From: JANSYA01 sp965243385
GTDB taxonomy: Bacteria > Spirochaetota > Leptospiria > Leptospirales > Leptonemataceae
Direction: 5' to 3'
Length of the DNA stretch: 64,000 nucleotides
NCBI GenBank assembly: GCA_965243385.1
Contig: CBDEUV010000002.1
Span: forward strand, 4,154,001 to 4,218,000
Shown: one piece after another, positions 16,220 through 24,656 of the stretch
Layout of the letters: each line of letters begins with the position of its first letter
Position numbering within the stretch: the first letter of the stretch is position 1
Position numbers and translations under genes: made by a program
Notes under the pieces: model-generated
The model's input: the letters and a program-made list of their open reading frames with translations, nothing else
The model's database searches: none
Told to the model about the DNA's origin: nothing

Positions 16220-17035
16220 ATGATAAAGCTGGCGCTTGCACAGCTTCGTCTATCGGACAGCATCGCCGACAATCTGAGTCTGGCGCTGAGCTCGATTGAC
16301 GAGGCCGCCCGGGCGGGCGCGCAGTTGGTCTGTTTTCCCGAGCTGCAGTTCAGTCCGTTTTTCCCGGCCGCTCCCGCCCGGCGGGACGTCGCGCGCGAGT
16401 ATTTGATGGAGCTCGACGGTCCGGAAATGCGCGCGCTGCGTGAGGCGGCTCGCCGGCATCAATGCGTCGTTGTTGCGAACCTGTATTTGCGGCGCGGCGC
16501 AGATGCATACGATTCGTCGCCTCTGATTGACGCGGACGGCGCAATCGCCGGCGTCACGGATATGGTTCACATCGCGCAACTGCCCGGGTTCTATGAGCAG
16601 GACTATTATCGCGAATCGGAAAGCGGTTTCGCCGCGTATGCCAGCGCGGCGGGTTCGGTGGGAGTCGTCGTCTGTTTCGATCGCCATTTGCCGGAAAGCG
16701 TCCGCAGTTGCGTCTTAAACGGAGCGGAGCTGGTGGTGATTCCCACGGCGAATGTGCGCGGCGAGAACCTGGAGCTATTCGAATGGGAAATTCGGGTGCA
16801 GGCCTTTCACAATCAGTGTTATATTGCAATGTGTAATCGAGTCGGTTCGGAACACGAGGGAGCTGCGGTTTTCGCCGGCCAGAGCCTGGTGGCGGGGCCG
16901 GACGGGGAACTGGTCGTGAAGGCTTCCGACGAAGTCGGATTGATTTTCGCGGACATCGATTATGAGCGCGTGCGCCGCATTCGCCGCGAACGGCCCTATC
17001 TGAAATTGCGTCGTCCCGAACGTTATCGCAGCTGA
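16220..17035 (+). CDS. nitrilase-superfamily protein lacking the catalytic lysine
   Basis: A 271-residue carbon-nitrogen hydrolase fold. The catalytic Glu is in CFPELQFSPFF (about 40), the nucleophile Cys in GVVVCFDRHLPES (about 152), and downstream GAELVVIPTAN is typical. The middle motif is altered: where the family has R-K-x-H or K-M-V-H this protein reads GVTDMVHIAQLPGFYEQDYY, so the Lys of the Glu-Lys-Cys triad is replaced by Asp or Met depending on alignment. It may therefore be inactive or use another base. Probably in an operon with the two preceding genes. The usual substrates of the family are amides, ureido compounds or nitriles. Confidence 0.82.
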   Translation: MIKLALAQLRLSDSIADNLSLALSSIDEAARAGAQLVCFPELQFSPFFPAAPARRDVAREYLMELDGPEMRALREAARRHQCVVVANLYLRRGADAYDSSPLIDADGAIAGVTDMVHIAQLPGFYEQDYYRESESGFAAYASAAGSVGVVVCFDRHLPESVRSCVLNGAELVVIPTANVRGENLELFEWEIRVQAFHNQCYIAMCNRVGSEHEGAAVFAGQSLVAGPDGELVVKASDEVGLIFADIDYERVRRIRRERPYLKLRRPERYRS

Positions 17036-17068
17036 ACGCCGCCGGGTAGCTTTGTATTGCGAACGCGA

Positions 17069-18016
17069 TCAGGCCTTCGCTTGCGATTTCGAAGCCGATT
17101 TCTTGTTTTTCTTTTCGTCCAGCTGCTTCTTGAGTTTCGCGAGCCCTTCGCGCAGGATACGTTCGGCTTTCTTGCGCGCCTTTTTGCGACGTTTCTTTTC
17201 CTGTTCCTGCTCTTTCAGCGAATAAGTGTGATTGCGCAAATAGTTCATCAGCTCCTGGCGGGTCGGAAAATTCTCGAGCTCCGTATGGTCGATGGCGTTG
17301 CCGATGCGGACATCTATGCGTTTGCCGATTTTGTTCGTGATTTCATTCAGGAGCAGCGAAAGCCGCAGGGCCGGATTGATATGACTCGCGATCTGAAAGA
17401 GCCGACTGTTCTGGCCGGCGAAAAAGATCGGTACGACTTTCGCTTTCGATTTCAGAATCAGCTTCGAGGTGAATGGATTCCAGTCCGGATCCTCCGCGAC
17501 GCCAAACGGTTTTTTCGCGGTAGAGACCGCGCCGCCCGGAAAGATCAGGATCGCTTCGCCGCGATCCAGGCTCGCCAACGCCTCTTTGCGGGTGCGCACG
17601 TTCAGATCGATCGCCTCGGGACTGACCGAAAATTCGACCGGTAAAAAATACTGCTCCACGCCGGGAATCGCGCAGAGCACGTTGTTGGTGAGAATCTTGA
17701 ATTTCTGCCTGCGCAATGAAGCCAGATAACAGATCAGGATTCCGTCGACCACTCCGAAGGGATGGTTCGCAACGATAACCAGCGGTCCCTCGCCTTCGGC
17801 TGGAATAATGTCGAGGCGCTCCTGCTCGAAGGCCACGTCGATTTCCAGCACCTGCACGATCTGTTCCCAGATATTCAGATCAGATTCGGGATCGAGACTC
17901 TTATAGAGCCGGTCGAGTTTCGGACGGCCGGTCGCGATTTCGATCAGCTCCATGAGCCCCCGCTTGAGGCGGGAATCTTTGGGAGCCGCGTAGCTCAAAC
18001 GTTCACGATTGTTCAT
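17069..18016 (-). CDS. lysophospholipid acyltransferase-family protein
   Basis: A 315-residue PlsC-fold acyltransferase, acting at the inner membrane. Motif I (HX4D) is NHPFGVVDG at about residues 84-92; EAILIFPGGAVST at about 155-167 replaces the usual FPEGTR and resembles the hemolysin-like/OlsB branch. There is no strong transmembrane helix. The last 55 residues are a Lys/Glu/Arg-rich coiled tail (KEQEQEKKRRKKARKKAERI and so on) that could bind acidic phospholipids or nucleic acid. Convergent with the nitrilase-like gene. The acyl acceptor is not known. Confidence 0.82.
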   Translation of the reverse strand: MNNRERLSYAAPKDSRLKRGLMELIEIATGRPKLDRLYKSLDPESDLNIWEQIVQVLEIDVAFEQERLDIIPAEGEGPLVIVANHPFGVVDGILICYLASLRRQKFKILTNNVLCAIPGVEQYFLPVEFSVSPEAIDLNVRTRKEALASLDRGEAILIFPGGAVSTAKKPFGVAEDPDWNPFTSKLILKSKAKVVPIFFAGQNSRLFQIASHINPALRLSLLLNEITNKIGKRIDVRIGNAIDHTELENFPTRQELMNYLRNHTYSLKEQEQEKKRRKKARKKAERILREGLAKLKKQLDEKKNKKSASKSQAKA

Positions 18017-18094
18017 GGCGATTGGACGAGATTTAATCCCATCTGATTTTCATGTCAAGCTTTTGGGTCGGCCTTCTGATTCGAGCTTTTGAGC

Positions 18095-19483
18095 TCAGGA
18101 ATCGGCCGCGGCGCTGTCGCGTTTTAGATAGTCGTTCGTAATGCGCGCCGCCACACCGGAGAGCAGGAGCAGGCCGATCAAATTGGGCAGGGCCATGAGC
18201 GCGTTAAACAAATCCGAAAGCCCCCAGACCAGGTCGATTTTGCCGATCGCTCCCGCGCCCACCAATGCAATAAACACCAGGCGATAGGGCAGAATGGTAC
18301 GTGTGCCGCCGAGATACACCAGACAGCGTTCGCCGTAATAACTCCAGCCGAGAATCGTGGAATACGCGAAAAACGCGAGTGCGACCGCGACCACTTGCGG
18401 CGCGCCCAGTCCCAGCTGAAATGCGTTCAGGGTCATATCGACGCCTTTCAGGCCGCTCTGCCAGCTGCCGGTTACGATGATTACGAGACCGGTAAAGGTA
18501 CAGACGACGATCGTATCGATAAAGGTTTGCGTCATGGATACTAAGGCCTGAGGCACGGGATGTCTGGTCTGCGCGGCGGCCGCGGCGATGGGCGAAGAAC
18601 CGAGACCCGACTCGTTCGAAAAGATTCCGCGACTGACTCCCATCCGAATCGCCTGCGCGACGGTCGCGCCCAGAAAGCCGCCGGTCGCCGCCGTGGGCGA
18701 AAAGGCCTGCTTGAAAATCAAAGCGAAGGCGTCGGGAATCTGCGGCGCGAAGCGCGCGAGAATGATCAGGCTCGCGCCTACGTAGGCCAGAATCATAAAG
18801 GGCACGATGACCTGCGTGATCTTCGCAATCGAACGAATGCCGCCGAGGATGACCAGCGCTGTGAACAGCACCAGCGCCACCGCCGTGATCAACGGATCCA
18901 GACCGAAGCTGGTTTCTAAAGCGCCGGCCACCGAATTCGATTGGGTCATATTGCCGATGCCGAACGACGCGATCGTACCGAAAACGGCGAAGAGCGCGGC
19001 CGGGACGCCGCCCCAGCGCATTCCGCGTTCGGCCAGCCCCCGGCTTAAATAGTACATCGGCCCGCCGCTCATCCGGCCCCTGTCGTCGGTTACGCGATAT
19101 TCAACAGCGAGCACCGCTTCCGTATACTTGGTCGCCATGCCCACGATGCCGGTGATCCACATCCAGAAGAGCGCTCCCGGGCCCCCCGCGAAGATCGCCA
19201 GAGCGACGCCCACGATATTACCCGTGCCGACAGTTGCCGAAAGCGCGGTCATGAGCGCCTGGAAGTGCGTGATGTCTCCGGGTTCGTCACCGGATTTCGA
19301 CCGCCGCTCGATCAGTGCCAGGCGCAACGCGGGCCACAATTGAGTGAATTGCAGAAAGCGCAGGCGCACGGTTAAGAACAAACCGGTGCCGACGAGCAGC
19401 ACGATCAGCGGCAGCCCCCAGGCCCAGGCGTTGGCGATGGATATCGCCGCGAGCAGGTCGGCGTGCAGACTTTCCAGAGACAT
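18095..19483 (-). CDS. sodium:alanine/glycine symporter (AGCS family)
   Basis: A 462-residue inner-membrane transporter with about eleven hydrophobic helices. Family signatures: QALMTALSATVGTGNIVGVA (about 75-94, the AGCS motif), AIFAGGPGALFWMWITGIVG, MSGGPMYYLSRGL, GVSRGIFSNESGLGSSPIAA (about 287-306) and TILGWSYYGERC. It would import alanine or glycine with Na+. The length is normal. It is divergent from the uracil-DNA glycosylase gene and convergent with nothing; about 78 bases separate it from the acyltransferase gene on the same strand. Confidence 0.95.
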   Translation of the reverse strand: MSLESLHADLLAAISIANAWAWGLPLIVLLVGTGLFLTVRLRFLQFTQLWPALRLALIERRSKSGDEPGDITHFQALMTALSATVGTGNIVGVALAIFAGGPGALFWMWITGIVGMATKYTEAVLAVEYRVTDDRGRMSGGPMYYLSRGLAERGMRWGGVPAALFAVFGTIASFGIGNMTQSNSVAGALETSFGLDPLITAVALVLFTALVILGGIRSIAKITQVIVPFMILAYVGASLIILARFAPQIPDAFALIFKQAFSPTAATGGFLGATVAQAIRMGVSRGIFSNESGLGSSPIAAAAAQTRHPVPQALVSMTQTFIDTIVVCTFTGLVIIVTGSWQSGLKGVDMTLNAFQLGLGAPQVVAVALAFFAYSTILGWSYYGERCLVYLGGTRTILPYRLVFIALVGAGAIGKIDLVWGLSDLFNALMALPNLIGLLLLSGVAARITNDYLKRDSAAADS

Positions 19484-19636
19484 GCGGCGGAGTATTTGCG
19501 GCGCGGCTTTGCGGTCATGTAAAAAACGAGCATACCCGCGGGGCCGACTGTATTTGATCGGGAGCGGGAGGTTTTGTCAGGTGCGTGGATTTTTGTTGTA
19601 ACGTCGGCGGTCCGGGAGCGACTAAGTCAGCGAATT

Positions 19637-20224
19637 ATGGCGGCACGCAGTTTATCTGGAACCTTAAAAGAAGCCCGGGCCTGTACGGTCTGCGCGCAAC
19701 ATCTTCCCCTCGGCCCGCGACCGGTCGTGCGTGCGCACAAAAAGTCGCGCATCCTGCTGGTGGGCCAGGCTCCCGGCACCCGCGTGCACAATACCGGCAT
19801 CCCCTGGAACGATCCCAGCGGCGACCGCCTCCGAAAGTGGCTCGCCATCGACAGCGAAGTCTTTTACGACGAGTCGATATTTGCGATCGTGCCGATGGGC
19901 TTTTGCTATCCCGGTCGTGACGCTCGGGGCGGTGACGCTCCGCCGCGACCGGAATGCGCGCCGCTCTGGCATAAGCAGTTACGTAAATACATGCCCGACA
20001 TTCAACTGATCATCTTGATCGGCAAATATGCCCAGGCTTATTATCTGGAAGACCGCGTAAAAAAGACCCTCGGGGATACGGTCAAAGCGTATCGCGAGTA
20101 CGGCGACGGCATGATGGTGCTGCCGCATCCTTCGCCGCGCAATACGATGTGGCTGAAAAAAAATCCCTGGTTTGAAAAACAAATCGTGCCGGAATTGCGC
20201 CGGCGGGTGCGTGCGCTCTTATAA
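19637..20224 (+). CDS. uracil-DNA glycosylase-family protein
   Basis: A 195-residue protein of the UDG superfamily, which removes uracil or other damaged bases from DNA. Motif 1 is LLVGQAPGTRVHNTGIPWND, with the water-activating region GQAPG; the C-terminal motif is VLPHPSPRN (HPSxRN). Two Cys (CTVCAQ) near the N terminus recall the Fe-S type enzymes, but I do not see four clear cluster Cys. The frame extends upstream to a TTG at 19574; the ATG at 19637 is preferred because the protein then starts just before the first conserved helix. Ends seven bases before the convergent GST gene. Confidence 0.85.
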   Translation: MAARSLSGTLKEARACTVCAQHLPLGPRPVVRAHKKSRILLVGQAPGTRVHNTGIPWNDPSGDRLRKWLAIDSEVFYDESIFAIVPMGFCYPGRDARGGDAPPRPECAPLWHKQLRKYMPDIQLIILIGKYAQAYYLEDRVKKTLGDTVKAYREYGDGMMVLPHPSPRNTMWLKKNPWFEKQIVPELRRRVRALL

Positions 20225-20231
20225 TCGGCGA

Positions 20232-20918
20232 TCAAATTTCCGGAAATAGAATATTATCGGCGATCACATGAACTTCCGTTCGAGCTTCTTCGCACCAGGC
20301 CCGGACGTCCGCTTGATTCAAGACTTGCGTCATGTACTCTTCGATTGCGGGAGCCCGGTCCGCGGGAGCTGAAACTCCATAGGTCCGAAAACGAGTCACG
20401 ACTGGTGCGTAAAAAATATCCGCAAGTCCGTACGCGCCGAATAAGAACGGCCCGCCGGAATTTGCCAGCGCGGCGGCGAAAATGGAAAAGACGCGTTCGA
20501 TTTCCGATTCCAGACCGGCTGCCTCCGCATCCGAAACCCGTAGCTGATGCGTAGATCGAATATCGACCGGCATCCATTTGCGAATCTTAAAGAATCCCGA
20601 ATGCATTTCGCAGACCAGCGATCGGGCCAGCGCTCGCGCCGCCGTCTCCTCTGGAAACCAGGCCTGTTCCGGGCTTTTTTCCGCGAGATACAGGGCGATC
20701 GCAAGCGAATCGTGAATGCGAATATCGCCGTCGACAAAAACCGGAACGAGTCCCGTCGGCCCCCATTCGCGCAGGCGATCTTTATAACCGGATTCAAAGA
20801 GGGGAATCAACGTCTCCGAGATCGTATCGTCCGAATTCGCCGCGCGATAGAAACGCGCCGCCAGCCCTGCGCGCATGGACCAGCTGGAGTGATTTTTATT
20901 GCCCAGTATCAATTGCAT
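20232..20918 (-). CDS. glutathione S-transferase
   Basis: A 228-residue cytosolic GST. The N-terminal motif GNKNHSSWSMRAGLAARF (residues 6-23) contains the Ser-Ser-Trp-Ser signature of a bacterial zeta/maleylacetoacetate-isomerase-like group. The cis-Pro site is GLVPVFVDGD and the glutathione-contact motif IHDSLAIALYLAE. The C-terminal helical domain includes FLFGAYGLADIFYAPVVTRF, the N-capping box. Length is typical. Likely detoxification; the substrate is unknown. It is convergent with the glycosylase gene and 22 bases downstream of the metallo-hydrolase gene on the same strand. Confidence 0.88.
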   Translation of the reverse strand: MQLILGNKNHSSWSMRAGLAARFYRAANSDDTISETLIPLFESGYKDRLREWGPTGLVPVFVDGDIRIHDSLAIALYLAEKSPEQAWFPEETAARALARSLVCEMHSGFFKIRKWMPVDIRSTHQLRVSDAEAAGLESEIERVFSIFAAALANSGGPFLFGAYGLADIFYAPVVTRFRTYGVSAPADRAPAIEEYMTQVLNQADVRAWCEEARTEVHVIADNILFPEI

Positions 20919-20940
20919 GGTTTCAGCTTTCCCTATCGGA

Positions 20941-22041
20941 TCAATTCAGATCTTCCGGAGCCCGGTTCATTCGCGTGTCTTCTTCTTGATCCGTTCCGGC
21001 GGCGCCCGTCGCGCGCATGGCTTCCGAAAGCTCCGGTTCTTGCCCGGGCCAGCTTTCGCCGCGCGAAAGATAGGCCATGCGTGCGCGGCGTACGTCGAAG
21101 GCCAGACGTTCGCCCACGCCGACCAGCAGGATGCGCTCGCGCAGTTCGCTTTTCGCGATGGCGTCCTGGATCATCTCCATTTCCGAACCGCCGCGGCGAT
21201 AGAAGGTGCTGTGATGGATCGGAACCATCCAGCGGGCGCCGGTGTCCTTAAAGGCCTGCACTGCCTCGTAGGGATCGACGTGCACGTACTTGCCGATTGC
21301 TTCGCGCAGCAAACCGTTGCCCCCGCTGGGCCCCACGGGAATCAAAGCGATGTCGATATCGTAGTCTGCGCCGAGCCGCTTGAAGAGTGTGTCGTTGTAG
21401 CCCGTGTCTCCCGCGAAGTACACGGTAACGTCTTTGTACTGGATAACGTAGCCGGTGTACGGTTCGCCGTCCCAGATATTGTCGATTAGAATGCGCCCGC
21501 CGAAGTGCTGGGCCGGCACCGCGGTCACCCGCACGCCGTCTCCTTCGACCACCGTGCCATCCTCAACCGGCGAAATCGTTTCCGCCGCGACCCCTGGAAT
21601 ATAGACCGCGCCGCCGGCCGGGGTGAGCAGACGTTTCGTGCGCGGCAGGCGTTTGAGCGACGCGCGATCGAGATGATCGAAGTGGGTGTGCGAAATCAAA
21701 ACCCAGTCCAGTTCCGGCAGCGCTTCGGGGGGCAGGGCGGGTTCCACGAAACGTTTGACCGGCCCCAGGTAAGTGCTGAAGCACGGATCGGTCAAAATCC
21801 AGCGGTCATAGATGCGCAATAAGACGGTCGCGTGGCCGATCCAGTAGGCCTCCACATGTTCGAGCGACTCCGGCTTGACCTGCTGCGCCGGATAGTCGGC
21901 GGGTCCCACGCGCTGAAACAGGCTGCAGTGCGAAATAAATACGAAAACGAAAATCGAAAATCCTGAGGCGAACGCGGCCGGTCGGATAGTATATCTGGCA
22001 TTGCAGAAGTCTTGAATCATTCGGTGAATTCGCGCGCGCAT
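20941..22041 (-). CDS. MBL-fold metallohydrolase (NAPE-PLD/UlaG-like), exported
   Basis: A 366-residue metallo-beta-lactamase-fold protein. The metal site is ISHTHFDHLD (HxHxDH) near residue 130; the other ligands are in PAQHFGG and YFAGDTGYND, and a late His is in IHHSTFYR. The order and spacing resemble N-acyl-phosphatidylethanolamine phospholipase D and the L-ascorbate lactonase branch. The N terminus has an export signal FASGFSIFVFVFISHC with a lipobox-like ISHC. Start: the ATG at 22041 is preferred over an upstream TTG at 22050. It lies 22 bases after the potassium-channel gene stop and has an acidic, disordered C-terminal tail. Substrate: possibly a phosphodiester or lactone. Confidence 0.83.
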   Translation of the reverse strand: MRARIHRMIQDFCNARYTIRPAAFASGFSIFVFVFISHCSLFQRVGPADYPAQQVKPESLEHVEAYWIGHATVLLRIYDRWILTDPCFSTYLGPVKRFVEPALPPEALPELDWVLISHTHFDHLDRASLKRLPRTKRLLTPAGGAVYIPGVAAETISPVEDGTVVEGDGVRVTAVPAQHFGGRILIDNIWDGEPYTGYVIQYKDVTVYFAGDTGYNDTLFKRLGADYDIDIALIPVGPSGGNGLLREAIGKYVHVDPYEAVQAFKDTGARWMVPIHHSTFYRRGGSEMEMIQDAIAKSELRERILLVGVGERLAFDVRRARMAYLSRGESWPGQEPELSEAMRATGAAGTDQEEDTRMNRAPEDLN

Positions 22042-22063
22042 AAAGATCAAGCTAATGCCGGCC

Positions 22064-23104
22064 TCAGGAGAGCGGCGCGGATTTTCCGGAGCCCAGCAAC
22101 AAAATTTGCATACCGGCCTGTACCTCGAATTGCGAATCGGGCACGAAGACCATGCGGCCGTTCTGCAGCCGCACCCCGATCGCCAGAAAGCCCTGGTCGC
22201 GCACGTGCGAATCGTGCAGACTTTTGCCGACCAGCGGGTCGTTCGGACCGACGTCGTGCACTTTCATTTCGAATTCGTAGTTCGCGCGATCGATCATAAT
22301 CTCCAGAAAATCGTCGACCTCGGGATTGGCCATGCTGCGGGCCATCTGAAAACCGCTGACGGCGTACGGGCTGAGGACCTTGTCTGCCCCGGCCTGCAGC
22401 ATCTTCGAGCGCGAAGACTCGTGCGCGATGCGCGTTTCGATGCGAATCTTCGGATTCAGCCGGCGCGCTGACAGCACCACGAATAAATTGTCCGCGTCGG
22501 TCGGCAGAACCGAGGCGATGCTGCGCGCTCTGTCGATGGAGACTTCCAGCAGCGATTCCTCCAGCAAAGCGTCGCGTTCCAGCACCGGCCAGTCGACTTT
22601 GCCCGCTTTGCGCAATTTCATGACTGGAGATTCGGGACTCAAATCCAACACGACGAAGCTCTGCTTCGATCGTTCCAGTTCGCGCGCTACGGCCAGAGAC
22701 ATGCGTCCGCCGCCGCAGATAATATGATGATCGTTGAGTTTCCGAATTTTATCGCGCATGCGAGCCTCTTCTACCAAATTTCGAAAGCTGCGGCTGATCA
22801 ATACTTTGAGCAGGCCGTCGATCGCCAGGCCGTAAAAAACGACGCCGCCCAGAATCAGTGCGATCGTAAACAGCCGGCCCTGATCGGAGAGCGGCTTTAC
22901 TTCGCTGAAGCCGACGGTCGTTACGGTAATCACCGTCATGTACAGGGACTCTATGAACTCCCATTCTTCGATCGTATAATAGCCGGTCGTACCGATCCCA
23001 AGCAAGAAGATGAGAAAGACCGTCGGACGCAGCAGGGCGAGGGCGTCGCGGACAAATAGATACAGCGAGTCGCGCAGTACGTGGATATTCGTTTGCATCG
23101 GCAT
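22064..23104 (-). CDS. two-helix potassium channel with RCK/TrkA domains
   Basis: A 346-residue inner-membrane ion channel. TM1 is TVFLIFLLGIGTTGYYTI, the pore loop TVITVTTVGFSEV (a TVGFSE filter in place of TVGYGD), and TM2 LFTIALILGGVVFYGLAI. The cytoplasmic part has a Rossmann RCK_N domain (HHIICGGGRMSLAVARELER, then VVLDLSPES) and a TrkA_C domain (about 260-345). Ligand-gated K+ conductance is the known role of such proteins. Start: ATG 23104 avoids overlap with the SAM hydrolase stop at 23113; the frame is open to 23161. Probably cotranscribed with the preceding gene. Confidence 0.9.
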   Translation of the reverse strand: MPMQTNIHVLRDSLYLFVRDALALLRPTVFLIFLLGIGTTGYYTIEEWEFIESLYMTVITVTTVGFSEVKPLSDQGRLFTIALILGGVVFYGLAIDGLLKVLISRSFRNLVEEARMRDKIRKLNDHHIICGGGRMSLAVARELERSKQSFVVLDLSPESPVMKLRKAGKVDWPVLERDALLEESLLEVSIDRARSIASVLPTDADNLFVVLSARRLNPKIRIETRIAHESSRSKMLQAGADKVLSPYAVSGFQMARSMANPEVDDFLEIMIDRANYEFEMKVHDVGPNDPLVGKSLHDSHVRDQGFLAIGVRLQNGRMVFVPDSQFEVQAGMQILLLGSGKSAPLS

Positions 23105-23112
23105 GAATTGAT

Positions 23113-24042
23113 TTAAGGCCGCGCGTTCATGCGCAGTACGACCGGCGCTCCCGTGGCGCATTGCAGTTTACGCGAAGCGTCGCCCATATTCACGGCGATC
23201 TCCAGATAGCCCAGCGAGCCCACATACAACAAACAGGCTCCCCGCTCATGTTCGCCATAAGATTCCGATACTCCGCGAACGCGTCCCGTACCCGCGTTCG
23301 CTTCCCAATCGCCCGGGGCCGCGTCCGGATAGGCCGCGACCAGGTCCTCGTACTTTAAGTCGGTGATTAAATTTCCGAAACGATCGACGTAGCGCACGCG
23401 ACCCGTCACTTCTTCGGAAGCTGTGGCAGAGTACTGGCGGGCTGCGTCTGTTGATTCCAGTCGCACCGGATCGTGGATTTCCGTCGCCAGCGTTTCGATT
23501 GCCTGCAATTGCAGGGCTTGCTCTTGCGGAGGCGTCGCGCTGCCGCGGGCGACGTTGACGGCGATGTGCGCCGCGAGCGGCGCAAAGATATCCCGCCCGT
23601 GAAAGGTGGTGCTTGCGTCGGGCAGGGCGATGTCGGGACGCCGGTCCGCATCGAAGGCGAAATAACGCGCCCTGCCAGGGGCCGGGTCGGCCGCCAGCAG
23701 TCCGTTGTCCGGTCCCACCAGCCATAGTATTTCACCTGTTTCGCGCGTATACTCGACCAGCAGCACCCGGCGGTCGGTGCCGACTCCCGGGTCGATCACG
23801 CAACAAAAGACGCTGCCGGAGGGAAAATAGGGGCGGGCCGCCTCCAGCATGAGGGCGCCGGCCTCCAGATCGCCTGGCGCTACTTCGTGACACAGATCGA
23901 CGATCGGGCGGCCCGGAGCCCGACTCGCCAGCACGCCCTTCATGACGCCCACGAACCAGTCCCGGCCGCCGAAGTCCGTGAGCAGAACGATTGGCGCTTG
24001 CGAATTGTTGGTCGGCGAAGCGAAGGGCGGGTCGGAAGGCAC
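23113..24042 (-). CDS. SAM hydrolase / SAM-dependent halogenase-fold protein (DUF62)
   Basis: A 309-residue member of the S-adenosyl-L-methionine hydroxide adenosyltransferase family, which converts SAM and water to adenosine and methionine. Motifs: IVLLTDFGGRDWFVGVMKG (N-terminal), VIDPGVGTDRR, VGPDNGLL, TTFHGRDIFAPLAAHIA and YVDRFGNLITD. The C-terminal beta domain is present. Start: GTG at 24042 leaves about 16 residues before the first strand; the frame is open to 24183 but the extra 47 residues are Arg/Cys-rich and would overlap the divergent ABA4-like gene. It precedes the K+ channel gene. Confidence 0.88.
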   Translation of the reverse strand: MPSDPPFASPTNNSQAPIVLLTDFGGRDWFVGVMKGVLASRAPGRPIVDLCHEVAPGDLEAGALMLEAARPYFPSGSVFCCVIDPGVGTDRRVLLVEYTRETGEILWLVGPDNGLLAADPAPGRARYFAFDADRRPDIALPDASTTFHGRDIFAPLAAHIAVNVARGSATPPQEQALQLQAIETLATEIHDPVRLESTDAARQYSATASEEVTGRVRYVDRFGNLITDLKYEDLVAAYPDAAPGDWEANAGTGRVRGVSESYGEHERGACLLYVGSLGYLEIAVNMGDASRKLQCATGAPVVLRMNARP

Positions 24043-24159
24043 GTCGCCAGTGCAGCGATCCCGCCTTCGCCAGCAAGCTTTTTGTCCCGGCCCGACCCCG
24101 CCGGATAAATCGACGCATGAATGAGTTGCCGGGACGCGGGGGCCCGAAATCTTCACGCG

Positions 24160-24594
24160 ATGCAAGCCGAATCGATCTTTCAACTCGCCAACTATCTCGC
24201 TCTCGGCGCCTGGGCGCTGCTGCTGATTTTTCCCGCCTCCCGGGCGGCCCGCATTTTACTCTTCGGCCTGGCGGTGCCGCTGGCCTTCGCGGCGCTCTAT
24301 TTGTTCCTGATGGTCGCCTACAACGGCCAGGCCGAAGGAGGCTTCGGATCTTTACTGGATGTGGCGCTCCTCTTTCAACATCCGCACATGCTGCTGGCTG
24401 GCTGGGTGCATTATTTGTGTTTCGACCTGATGGTGGGCATCTGGGAGAGCCATGACGCCGAACGTTTGGGGATCAAACGGTGGTTTGTCGCCCCATGTCA
24501 AATACTGACCTTCCTGCTCGGTCCGATCGGATTGCTGGCTTACGTGATAGTACGTAGCATATTTTCACGTCGCGTAATGCTCGAATATCCCTGA
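24160..24594 (+). CDS. ABA4-like (DUF4281) integral membrane protein
   Basis: 144 residues with four transmembrane helices: IFQLANYLALGAWALLLIF, ILLFGLAVPLAFAALYLFLM, a segment with HMLLAGWVHYLCFDLMVGIW, and ILTFLLGPIGLLAYVIVRSI. The third-helix motif (LLAGWVHYLxFDLxVGxW) is the signature of the family that includes plant ABA4, needed for neoxanthin formation. In bacteria the function is unknown. Start: ATG 24160 places the first helix at the N terminus; the frame is open to 24121 and would then overlap the promoter of the divergent SAM hydrolase gene. There is no carotenoid gene in this window. Confidence 0.8.
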   Translation: MQAESIFQLANYLALGAWALLLIFPASRAARILLFGLAVPLAFAALYLFLMVAYNGQAEGGFGSLLDVALLFQHPHMLLAGWVHYLCFDLMVGIWESHDAERLGIKRWFVAPCQILTFLLGPIGLLAYVIVRSIFSRRVMLEYP

Positions 24595-24608
24595 TTTCGC
24601 GCGAAATC
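24593..24608. promoter_or_regulatory. 16-base perfect palindrome upstream of the SpoIIE-type gene
   Basis: GATTTCGCGCGAAATC spans the stop of the ABA4-like gene and the gap before the phosphatase gene. It is perfectly self-complementary with no spacer. Either an operator for the phosphatase gene or a weak hairpin. Confidence 0.4.
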
Positions 24609-24656
24609 GAAAATTCTACTATTCTCTGGTAGGGGGAGCCGCAGGGTGTCCGGGCA

